Below the pieces are notes generated by a model. The model was not told the DNA's origin, ran no database searches, and was given only the letters and a program-made list of their open reading frames with translations. A stretch of DNA of 64,000 nucleotides from Paramecium tetraurelia (lineage: Eukaryota > Ciliophora > Oligohymenophorea > Peniculida > Parameciidae): positions 190,922 through 254,921 of the forward strand of contig NW_001798968.1 in the NCBI RefSeq assembly GCF_000165425.1, given 5' to 3'. The stretch's first letter is position 1, and every line of letters starts with the position of its first letter. The translations under genes and the position numbers were made by a program. Of the stretch, positions 24,552-36,500 are shown piece by piece.

Positions 24552-25686
24552 TCAATCTGTACTATCATTGTCATAATTCTTCCTGCATTCACAACTATTC
24601 CTCTCGGCTGAACTCAAATAACTTAAAGCATCAGCACTAGAGATTCTGTCTTCAGGATTCTGTTGAAGCATCCTCTCCACTAAATATTTCAAAGTGGGAT
24701 TCTCAATATTCTGTGTGTACTCTTAGCAAAATGTGTATTTTTCATTCAATCTTAAGACCTCGTCTAAATTGCCTCCTTAAAAAAACCTACAGTTATGGAT
24801 CCTATTGTAATTTAAATCTTTTACATTTCCCACAATAGAATTCCCAATCCAAACATATCAATTTTGTCATTACATGTATTTTGAGGCTTCAACATCTCTG
24901 GAGCCAAATATCCAGGTGTTCCACACACTCTGTTTTACCATACACCCAGATCACTCTTCTTCTCTGTCAACCCAAAATCTATCAGCTTCACAGTTTACAA
25001 ATTGTCAGTTTCTCCAAATAAAACGTTTTCTTATTTTATGTCCCTATATACATACCCTTCCTTATGAATGTGATTTATACAAACCAACACTTACTAAAAT
25101 ATTTCAGATACTTACTTTAAATATTATAAAGATTTCTTGTTCCTTCAAATTTCTCGATTTTAACAATTCCTTAAGTGACCTCCCTTCTAAATATTCCATC
25201 ACTATATAAAAATGTTTAGACTCCACATAATATTCCTTCATTTTAACTATCTTTGGATGTTTTAATCTCTACAACGCCTTCACTTCTCTCATAAAGTCCT
25301 ACACTAATCTAACTACTACTTACTTCATATTTGTAGGCACTCCCCATCTTCAGAGATTTGCAAGCCACATACTCCTCAGTCAAACGATTCTAATATTTAA
25401 ATACCTTTAACAAATAACTACTACAAATTACATGTCCATATGTTCCCCTACCACAAAATGATACCATTTAGTAGATTTTGTGAATGTTTCGATAGGAGAT
25501 TTTTGCGTCCAGGAACTATTTGAATAATTCTAAATGGCTCCTCTCCATATCGAAATATTCCCACAAGCCGTTCACCAATATGCCAAACCCAGTCAACTTT
25601 TACTGACATTTTGACAACTTCCATTCAATTGTTGTGTCTTCAAGCAGTTTTATTTTGTGTTGAACCATCTTCTTGGACTAAAACAT
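24552..25686 (-). CDS. Serine/threonine protein kinase
   Basis: Four introns (25405-25431, 25299-25323, 25094-25115, 24802-24833) give 342 residues. A 75-residue N-terminal extension is followed by a kinase domain: GRGTYGHVFKY, the VAIK-equivalent VACK, EYLEGRSLKELL, catalytic loop YRDIKQENVLF, DFGLTEKK, CGTPGYLAPEML and DMFGLGIL. It ends after subdomain XI with an acidic, Asn-rich tail. It is a complete, probably active kinase of the CaMK/AGC-like ciliate expansion. The N-terminal extension has no recognised domain, so the ligand or activator is unknown. Confidence 0.92.
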
Positions 25687-26120
25687 ATTTATAAAACTTC
25701 TACATTTGATAATCTTATGCTATCTGATAGAAACTCAACTGAAAACGAGTCATGGAAGAGCAGGTTTTTCTTTATACAAATCATAAATAATAGTTTTAGA
25801 AATAATTAATAGCTTAAGAATATTCACGTGAATCCTAAAATGTAATTTATTTATAAAATGAATAAACTATAACACAATGTCCATTACAATTTAAAAAATA
25901 TATAAATTTGAATTTTCTCTTGATTTACTGCAAATCTATATACCTGACCACAAGCAACTATTAATCTGATAAATCAATTTCAATTTAATTTATTTGTTGT
26001 TCTTATAATTAAGAAAGAATATAATTAATTAAATTGAATTAAGAATGAATTAAACACGAAGTTGAAGACTTTTAATTAGGTAAAAATAGAAGGTCTATTA
26101 TAATATGTATTTAATGCTAT
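25687..26120. other. AT-rich intergenic region
   Basis: About 430 bp between minus-strand genes. It includes the kinase promoter side. No frame or RNA element recognised. Confidence 0.55.
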
Positions 26121-26423
26121 TCATTTCTTCTCCAATTCCGCCACTTTAGCTTATAATTGGGCATTTTCTGTGCGTAATTGATTCTAGAATAATATGGAAA
26201 ACTTTACTTCTGATTTAATCAATTCATCAATAGCCTTTGTGAGGTGACCTATTCTATAAGCAAATCTTCTGTTTTAATCTTACAATGTAGCTATTTCTCC
26301 TTGATTCTTGAAATTAATGAATGCTTTTACCTCAGAACCAGCCTTAACATTTTTTAATTACTCGTAGAATTCATTTCTTAAATCATACAGTTATTAGAGT
26401 AATTCTTATTATGTTGTTGCCAT
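26121..26423 (-). CDS. Small coiled-coil protein, about 100 aa
   Basis: MATTQQELLQQLYDLRNEFY followed by two long amphipathic helices and a Leu-zipper-like end (LRTENAQLQAKVAELEKK). A 24-nt stretch GTAAAA..TTCAAG in the middle has the shape of an intron. Its removal keeps the frame, so the mature length is 100 or 92 residues. Size and two-helix shape recall prefoldin-like or tubulin-cofactor-like proteins, but I cannot assign it. Confidence 0.7.
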
Positions 26424-26486
26424 TATTATTATTATTTTTAATATTTATATTACTCATAAAAAAATAATTACAAATAACAAAATAGT

Positions 26487-26815
26487 TCATCTTGTAATTG
26501 TATATTTTCTATCCTTCCGAAATTGGTATCTCCCAAGAATCTCTAATACTTTTAGTCCTCCAATTAGATTGATGTTGAAGTTTTGAGCATTCCATTTTCT
26601 TGAAGAACATTAATGGGTTAAAATACATAAATTATTTTAGTTATAATGAGTTAAATTCATAAATTCTCCTATTTCGATTAGATCTATATATTTGAATGGA
26701 AGTTTTCTTTTTAAATCGCAAAATATTGAAATTAGCAAAAGTACCTTTATCATAGTTTATCTGTATCACCTTCTTAATAGGAGTTAATGAATATATATTG
26801 AGGATGAGAGAGCAT
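26487..26815 (-). CDS. Small basic hypothetical protein, about 91 aa
   Basis: Two introns (26745-26769, 25 nt; 26599-26626, 28 nt) are needed to keep the frame and give a length divisible by three. Starts MLSHPQYIFINSYQEG and ends ILGRYQFRKDRKYTITR. Aromatic- and Arg/Lys-rich, single small domain, no membrane segment. The intron structure is the main evidence that this is a gene. Family unknown. Confidence 0.65.
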
Positions 26816-27023
26816 TACAAACAAAGTGAATTAGCCTTAATCCAAGTCACTTGATTTGCTATATAATATAGATGATGTTAATAGATTGTGAACTTTTTAA
26901 TTGGAATGAAGGAGTATTCTTATAGAGTGGAATTTTTCAATTAACTTAATGTGTAAAAGTAGTTGGATGTTAAGAATGATTATTTGTTAAATTTTAATAT
27001 TTATATATATATTTATATACGAG

Positions 27024-27453
27024 ATGGCTTATAACAGTGATTTTTAGGAGCAGGGACAGTATGATTAGGAGGAGTTTGCAATGAGGATGCCGGTGAAGAG
27101 TCACTTGCAGAGATTGGATGTAAATGGGTTTATTAATCGTTAAGTAATTGTTGCAGCAATAGATGGATGAGTTGGATTTGGCAAAGAAGGAGAAGGAGTA
27201 ATTGCGTAATAATTTGATTGAGTTATCGCAAATAACATCAGATTCATTTGATGATTCGAATAAATATTTGAATGAGGAGTACCGGAGATTGATGCAGGAG
27301 TTTCACGAGTAGAATGCGTTGCAATTGGAATAGCATTAATTCTTAAAGCAATAAGTGGATCAGATCAATTAGGATAGAATAAAATTGGAATAAAATACTA
27401 TTGTACTAGAGAATAGAATTCAAGATTCAGAAAAAGAATTGGGATTTGTTTGA
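27024..27453 (+). CDS. Coiled-coil protein, about 134 aa
   Basis: One 25-nt intron (27120-27144). Acidic/Gln-rich start (MAYNSDFQEQGQYDQEE), then a nearly continuous helix of Leu, Gln, Glu, Asp and Lys with heptad spacing, ending IQDSEKELGFV. Likely a coiled-coil structural protein. The next gene begins only 10 bp after its stop on the same strand. No function can be assigned. Confidence 0.78.
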
Positions 27454-27463
27454 TTATAAATAA

Positions 27464-30400
27464 ATGAAAATTAAACTAGCAATTATCTTTAACTTATTAA
27501 TCTTACTAAACGCATCTTCAATATCCATTGCAATATGCAAATGCGAGTAGTTGCTATCATAAACTGATTGTCAGCATTAAAACAACAATTGTCTGTGGAT
27601 TTCGGACAAATGCGTCATCAATCCCAGTCAATCTGACTCGGGAGCCCAAATTATCACATATTGCACATCATACACGGAATCAGAATGTGCTTCTATTGTT
27701 GGTTGTGCATGGATAAATAAAGCCTGCGAACAATTCTTGGGTTGTACTGCATATTTCTATTCAAAGTATATAGAATGTTAGTAGATTTCACGGCAGTGTT
27801 AAACTGATGGGTCTCATTGTATTGAGATAAGCGACTGTGCTGATTACAAGACCAAGTCAGCCTGTTCTCGGAACTAGAAGAATGTGTTATGTTATTGGAA
27901 TGAGGAGAAATGTGAAGATTTTACAGAATGTAGCCAATTACCAAAAACACTATCATCTGACAGAGAGTGTAGAGATCAGTTGTAGAAATGCACAGTTGGA
28001 GACCAAAGTGGCTGTGTTGAAAGTGCAGAGAATTGTGAAGATCAAAAATCAGTATCTTAATGCAAATGGAATAAATTAAAAACACAATAATGTATTTGGT
28101 AGAGTGACAAGTGTGTCTCCCTTTCATGTTCAAATGCACCTGTTACATATACTACTCATTCATAATGTTATGAATTCATGGCTGGTTGTACAACTTAGTA
28201 AAATGGAGGATGTACAAATATAACATAATGTTCAAATGCAAAGATTGAGGATGCATGTGTAATAAATAACTTAAATGGACCATGTATTTGGTCGGATAAT
28301 TCTTGTTATGATTAGGTTTGTAACAAAGCACCCACCACGTTCAAGACAAATGAATAATGCAAGACAATAGCCAATAATTCGGTATCTACTACATTGAATG
28401 GGTGTGTTGAACAACTCTCATGTTCAAGTGCTAATAATTTAGACTGGATGCATTGATATGGCTGAATGGTACCAAATGCTTTTGGAATGGTTCACAATGT
28501 GTGATAAAAGGATGTTCCAGCAATACATCTGCCACATCCTAAGCTGAATGTGAAGCATTTTCAAGTGAATGCATTTTCAATGTATCAGCATCTATTGGAT
28601 GTGTAGATAAATTCTGTGAGAACATCATTCAGTAAGATCAATGCACAGTTGATGCTTTTAATAATAACTGCATTTGGAAAAGCAATTGCTTTGTAAAATA
28701 ATGTGTTTTTGCACCTAAAACATTTCAAACTCATTCAGAATGCGAGACGTACCTGATGGAATGTGGCTTAGATGATTCAGGATTTGGATGCATGAATAAG
28801 TTGTTAACATGTTCAGCTTATGTCAGTGAAAAGGGATGCAATAAAACTAAATCAGGGGGAAGTTGTGCATGGAATAATTAAAAATGTGTTGAGAGACAAT
28901 GTAATATGGCTGGTAATTCATTTACTACAACAGGGGAATGTTAACTATACAAATCTGATTGCATAGTGAACAACAATCAAAATGGTTGCATGAATCTCAC
29001 TCCTAATTGTGGTGATAGACATCTAAAAGAGAATTGTGAATTTGGAACATTGCCATTTTGTATTTGGAATATAACTAATGAATGTGTTCAAAAATCCTGC
29101 GAAACTGCCAGTGTTGTTGGATCTCGGAATTATCTAACTTTTTTCACACAATCAAATTGTAATCAATATATGAATGATTGTGTGTTGAACAACTCTAGCA
29201 ATGGGTGTATGACTAAACCTTCCACGTGCAATCAATTGGGTATTAACAATTGTTATGCCTCAATTCAGAATGATTGCATTTGGACTGGAGGACAATGTCT
29301 AGAAAAGGTATGCACTAATCTGATTGGCAGTTCCCATTAGGAATGTTATAGCTAATACAATAAATGTACTGTAAATAGCAGTTTAAATGGGTGCATGAAT
29401 CTACAGAAATGTTAATATTATCCAAATGTATAACAATGCTCAAATAAATTCTGCAGGTGTGCTATGTGTATGGACTGGGATGTATTGTAGAGAATCCATT
29501 TGCACGGATTCCGCAGATTCCAATAATTTTGATAACTATGAGAAATGCCAATCACTAAACCCTGATTGCACAGTAGTGAGTAGAGTAGATCAGAGAGGGT
29601 GCATTAAGAAACTAAGTAATTGTATAGAGTACAAATATTAGTATCAATGTTATTCAACCCTCAATTAAGTTGACTGCATTTGGACACATAATAAGTGTCA
29701 AGAACTTTAAAAGTTAGACTGTACTTTAATTCCATTGCAGATCTACAATGATGCTAATTGCAGTTCTATCTTGTTCAGATGCAAATCGAATTATTTGGAA
29801 TCACAATGCATAGACAAAACATGCACTGACTATTCGTACTCAACCAAAGCAGATTGCGAAAGGATATCAGGTTGTACTTTGAATAGGGATGCAAATGGGT
29901 GCAATGATAAAAAGGATTTCTGTTATGAATACACACCAGATTTATCTTATTGCAATTATTCTAAATAGGGAAAATGTGCCGTAAGGGGAATAGAGTGTGT
30001 ATACATACATATTGATTGCAATACTCTTCCCACTCCTACAATAAATACTGATTGTTCTAATAAAAGAGACTTTTGTATCATGATTGTATAAGGCTCCTCA
30101 TATACTTGTAGTGCCGGTCAATGCTCTGGTTTTTCTGGTGCTACTTATTCATTTGATGTTTGTCAAGCATATGATTATTCTTGCACAGTAAATCGTACAT
30201 CTACTGGATGTGCTCTTATGGCTAATAAATGTAGTTCTGCAACAAGTGACAATTGCGTCTACTCAAAGGATGATCATAAATGTATCTGGACAGGTACCGT
30301 GTGTAAACCTGTAGCCAATACTTCAGAATAGAATTGCTATTTGCTGACTGACCCTTCCTCTAATCTAACCTTTGACTTATGCCAACAATACTCCAATAAT

Positions 30401-33400
30401 TATTGCAGTGTTAATAGAGCTGGGAATGCATGCATAAACATGCTAGAAAATTGCACTCTATATACAGCTTTGAGCGATTGCTATCAATCATCTCGGGGCA
30501 GGTGTATATAAAATAACTAAGAAAATTCAAAAGCTGCATGCATTGACATTCCAAATTCCATCTCGTGCTATTAAATATTGCTAGGTGAGAACTTTTACTA
30601 CACTCATTAAGTCTGTCAAAAATTCAATAGCAATTGTACAAATTATACAAATCTAGGATGCATAGAGAAGACCTGTAAAAATATCATGATAAACCCAACA
30701 ACCCATGAGGAGTGTGAATCATGGCTATCCATATGCACTATCAACAGCTCACGGGATGCTTGTGTTGAAAAGAATTCAACCTGCTAATAATAGAGTGTTA
30801 GTGATTGTCTATGGACTCGAGAAGGGTAATGCATTGTACTGTATAATAAATGTATGAAAGTTGAATGTCATCTTTTATCCACTTAGTAGACTCATTACGA
30901 ATGCTCTAATGAGTATAATAAATGTACTGTGGCCAATAAAGGTGGTTGCACTACAAAATCATAAAATTGCAGTAGTTACTTAACAGAAATTCAATGCAAG
31001 TACAACCATGCTAATTAAAAGTGTTGGTGGAATCAAAGCACTCTCAAATGTGTAACTCTAATATGTGATTAGCTTACATAAAACTATGCAATTCCTGATT
31101 GTCCAACTCTAAAGCCTTGCAATTAATATATTGCCATATCAGAATGTTTATTCGACAATTAGAATCAACCTTGTGTCTGGAATACTAACACTAATAGATG
31201 TCAATACAAACAATGCAATGCCGCTTCAATCTACTATGAAAATCATTAGCAATGTCAAAATTTTAATAGTAAATGCACAGTCTAAGTCAAATTAAATAAT
31301 CTAGAATAATAGATTACACAAGGTTGTCGAGAGGTAAGCATCAACTGCAGTGACTATAAGTTTGAATAACAATGTTTTATCACTAAAGACAATAAAAAAT
31401 GTGCTTGGTTTGAATCTGCCTGTATTATATCAACCTGTGACACTGCTCCAAAAACTGCTGACTATTCTACCCATTAAGGTTGCCAAGAATACTTAAACAC
31501 CTGTACAGTCTCACCAGATTTGCTTGGTTGTATAACGATTCCAAAGAAATGCTCAGATATCAGCCTTGAAATCTCATGCATTAGAGATGGAAGTGGCAAT
31601 GATTGTTTCTGGTATGATTCAACATGTCAAATCAAAACTTGTTCTGCTGCTCCACCTTAGTAAAACAGTGCTTTACTCTGTTCACTTTGGGTACCTAATT
31701 GTACAGCTGAAGACAAGAACAAATGCAAGAGACAATCTTGTGAAGAGTACGAATATAATACTGATTTCTGAATGCAAAGCAGCCATGTAAACTTGTACAA
31801 CTGATGGTGTAAAATGTGTTCAAAGACGATCTTGTTCTGCTTCTTTAAGTGAAGCTGGATGTACCACATCAATCAATAATGAATAATGTTTTTGGATTGG
31901 TACTAGTTGTACTTTGAAAGAGTGTTAAATAATCAATAAAGAGAAGGAATGTAATGTAAGTTACAATAAAATTAAATGCATTTGGTAAAATGGTATTTGT
32001 AGAAACGTAGAAGATTGCTAAGATTATACTGGTAACAATCATACAGAGTGCTAGAAATAGAATGCTTCATGTACAATTGGAGATAACTAGAAGTGTATGA
32101 AATTAAAGAGTTGTGCTGAATTCGTTAGCTCAAAATCATGTGTTTAAGGGTTGGATGGTCCTTGTAGATGGGTTCCTAAGCTATCCAAGTGTTTCTAATT
32201 TACTTCTTGCAAATCAATACAATTTACAACTGATCAGGAATGTAAGTAGGTTTCCCCTCTATGCACAACTGATGGATATACTTGTATTGCTATCACATTG
32301 TGTGCAGAAACAAATACAGAGGGAGGTTGTGTAAGTGGCATTGATGGTAATTGTATCATGACTGTTCCCGCTTTGAATTCAACCCTAAATCCAATATGTA
32401 AGTTGTTTAATTCCTTGTACAGATGCATATTACCTTACTCATTAAGATTGTCAAAAAGCAAGCAAAAACTGCACAACTGATGGATTGAATGGATGTATCA
32501 ATCTTAGTGAATGTGAGTAATATGTCAATTAAGTCTCATGTAACATTAATTCCATAGGAGTGCAATTGTAAAATGATTAAATAATATCCACTGGAGCTTG
32601 TGTCTGGAATTAAAGTGGGAAATGTGCCAACTAAATTTGCACAGATTTATATGGCACATCTCATTAACAATGCACTCTGCACCTATCCACATGCACTTAC
32701 GATGGAGTAACTTGTATCTCCAAATTAAATTGTTCTGAGTATAAGACATAGGACATTTGCTCTGCTGCTTATGGATTAGAAGGCCGATGCAATTGGAATG
32801 CCTTTTAAGGAATTTGTTAACCATTTACATGCAGTAGTATTACAAATGGAACTACCTTAGAATATTGTTAATCAACTTTGTCATCTTGTATTACTGACGG
32901 ATTCAACTGTGTAAGTAAAGATGTGTGTTCATCATACACTACTAAAATTGCTTGTACTCTAGGTGGAACTGATGGCATCTGTGTATGGAATGGATTCTCC
33001 TGTTAGCTGATGTAATCCTGTAATTCAGCAGATATAGATCAAGATGCCTGCCTAATGGGCAAGGATCGTTGTGTATTTAAATACGCGATTGGTATTACTA
33101 CTAGTTCATGTTCTGCTCATACTTGTGAATCTTATGAAAAGACGAATGGTAAATGCAGTTCTTTTTATAATTGGGATAAATCCTTCAAAAAGAGCTGCCA
33201 ATTAGTCGATGGAAAGTGTGTTGAGTTCGATTTAACCATTCTGGATTAATCCCGATGTTATACAGTTTCAGAATATACTTATACTTGGAATGCATCATAG
33301 AATAAGTGTCAATCATGTAATGACGTGGTTGACACAACTACAAATCAAACTTAAAATCAGAGCAATTAAACAACAAATACGTCGACGGATCCAGAGAGCA

Positions 33401-33462
33401 CTGTGAATGATTTGGCTAGAAATCTTGAATTGATTTTTATGTTCTTGATTATGGTTTATTGA
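27464..33462 (+). CDS. Giant Cys-rich surface-antigen-like protein, frame broken four times
   Basis: About 6 kb encoding nearly 2000 residues. A hydrophobic signal peptide (MKIKLAIIFNLLILLNAS) is followed by dozens of cysteine-periodic units with C-x-W (CIW, CAW, CVW, CFW) and NGC/DGC turns. The C-terminus has a Thr/Asn/Gln-rich stretch and a hydrophobic end (LIFMFLIMVY) typical of a GPI signal. This matches the Paramecium surface (immobilisation) antigen superfamily and its relatives. One normal 25-nt intron lies at 32397-32421. Single-base +1 frame changes are required near 28446, 28462, 29452 and 31764; only one extra base at each point restores the cysteine spacing. It may be a decaying copy, or these may be assembly errors. 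Confidence 0.85.
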
Positions 33463-33514
33463 TGACATTCAATTAATAATGATTTGAATACATATTAAAT
33501 ATTAATAATATTAT

Positions 33515-36500
33515 TCATTCTCCTTATAGATAGAATACCCATTGTGGTAAATCTCCGCAGGAAATTATTAATCTTCCATTGTTGCTTGTATTTGGTACTG
33601 CTTTGTAGGTGATGTTTATGCTCAATACTTTTTTACCCTAAAAACTCAATTAGATTTCTTACATCAACTTTGATAGGGGACTTGACTGAAGAAGTAAATG
33701 CAGGATTGTCAATTCTCAAAGTGAACTCTTAAGCTTCAAAGAAGGGATTCTTAAATTCAATAGCAGGTGGTTTGGCACCCGATAATTTGTATGGACCTTT
33801 TGGTTAGGGAGTGATTCCTTATCCAATCAGCAGACATTGATATTCTTTGAAAATTAAATGATTTGTTTACCTCCACCATCAGGCGATTGCAGCAACTAAG
33901 ATACCTCTGCTTTCATTAGAGACTAGCTGGGTTCATACTTCACACTGATCTGACATTCAACCCCATCAAATGATTCAGATTAAGGTGCTTAAAATTGAAC
34001 TTATTCGCAAATGAAGTCTGTAGTCTAGGCTGGAGCACCTTTAGCCTTTGGGTCTATGTTCACAGGAAGTGGTTTTCCATTCGGACCCAATTTGGTGGCA
34101 TAGCATGTGTACACAGTCGGCTTCTTTGTGAAATTCATAAACTTGAATGGCAAGACCATTTCAGTGCCCAAAGATGCTTTGAAATAGAGTGATCTTGAAA
34201 CATTCTACTGTAATCCTTATAATTTCAGAGGATAGACAAACTCTCCCAATTGAACTGATTTTATTGTGATCTTGGATTGAATGTCTTGCACCACCAAAGG
34301 TCTGTAGGCTATTTCAAGACCGAATTCAGATTTAGGTGGGATTACGAATTATTAAGGATTGAATGAGATACTGTCGGCTTCAGCTATAAGTTGGTCTTTC
34401 TTAAATTCAACAGGCTAATTGATTGGATTCTCGATGGTAATCAACTTTGTTGCCACTTCCCTAACTATGGAGGTCAATTCAATTCTTGGTAATTGATCTG
34501 GTGGTTGAATTGTTAGATTCTAATTGATATGAATTAATAATAATTACAATTTTAAAGAACACAAATTCTTAGGTGATCGCATTTCTGAAATAGACTGTAA
34601 CCTTATTTTAAGATTGTTTAAGTCCATATATGGTGAGTTTGTACTCCTTAGTTCCTTCACTAGATACTTCGAAAGTGTTGGCTCCATTTAGAATAATAGA
34701 AGGATCTTCAGGCTCTAATGTCCAGGTAACTTCGAATCTTTGACTTGTCTTCAACCAGTTTTTCACTTGCAACACTTGGGTTGTGTTCTTTTTGGCCTTC
34801 ATGGTTGTATCCACAGTTTATGGTAATGGTGGCAAACTCTTACCAAATAGGTTGTAGAGAAGAGCCTACCCATCAGGTAATGGGAAAAAGAGCGAGCCTT
34901 CGTGTTGATCCTGTAAGTTTTAGATTTAAGGATTGGATGTCATTGTTAAAGGCTTGTAAACGACTTCGTATTCTGCTTATCCATTGGCTGGGACTTCTAT
35001 GTATTCTTTGCCTTCAAAGTAATCCTTAAATTAAGGCAACAAGGCAGACACTGAGGCTTTGACTTTCCAGGGTTTTGGAGTTGGATTTTTGACAGTGACC
35101 TTTTTAGAAGGGGGTACTCTCACAACAGTCTCAAATTTCACTTCTTGGATTTATTCTTTTGGCTATTCTATGCATTTGCCTAAGAGGTTCAAGTACAATG
35201 GATCTGAATTTTGGATCAAACATTTCACCTTATCAAATCTGATGTCATTATCAATAGCATTCGGATGGAACGTAATCTAAAATTATAGGTCTTCATGAGC
35301 TGGCAATGTTCCTGACAATGGGGTGATGGTGAAGTAGTTCTTACAAAAAGAGGTATCCCATTGGAATTTAGCAGCAACATCTCCCAAATTACTCAATTGC
35401 ACATTCTTTGTAAGTCTTGAATTGATAACGACTCCTCCAAATCCTATGGTATCCTCCATCAACTTCAACTCTATGCCATGACAGGCTCCTTACAATGTCA
35501 ATAGTTTTCTCACTTCATTGTTTTCCACTATCTTAAAGAACAGATCAGTCTTGAAGGAATGCAATCTCTATTGAGGTTTAAAGGTCAGAGTAATTTCTTT
35601 TCTCTCCCTTGGATTGATCACAAACTCCTTCTTAGGTCTTACCTTTATGAAATATTTTTGTTTCAACTCTTTCAACAAGTCCTACTCGAAGATCAAGGTG
35701 ACCATCTTTTGTGAATTATTCACCAAAGAAACTACTTCAGTTCCAATCTGTCCAACACCATAAATTCCAAAATCTACAAATTAGTATTCTGTCTTCAATA
35801 AGTCCAATTTCAAAGGAACTCCTTCTCCTGTAAATCTCACCTCCACCTTTTGCAATCCATTTATGTCAAAGATCACACTTTCGTCATATTTGACCAACTC
35901 TCTAGGCGTGAAAGTTATTGGAATCTACAACACATTCAACTCCTTCGTTTGAATGATTCCCTTCTTGTCCTTATGAGTTTCTATTTGAATTGGCAAGAGC
36001 ACCTGACCTGAAGGCAATTGAACGCCAAAGTAGGGTTTCTTCTCATACAAAGCTTCGATTGCCATAGCTTAAACATCTCTATTCCTCAACTCCAAATGCT
36101 TTAGTGATAGGCAATGGTTATCTCAATACAAAGCAGGGACCAAAGTCATATTGTAAAAATGAGAATTCAACTGCTGGCTTTTTGGCAGATCCAATCAATT
36201 GGAAAATTGTAAGTAGGCCCACTTGAAATGCATAATGAAAATTGTTAATTCAATTTCTATGGGTGCTGTTGGTTGATATCTGATCTCAATATTAAACCTT
36301 TCTCATTCTTCTTCACAGTGCCATTCTCTCGGGTTGATGATCACAATATTGGATAATTGAGCTGATTTCCTAACGCTGAAATCGAAATTAAAATCTCCCT
36401 AATTCTCAACTGTGATCTGTTTGCTGGATTTCTCGTTGATATACAAATCACCCAATTCAACCACTGTATTTTGTTGAGTCACAGCCACGCCATTCAAATA

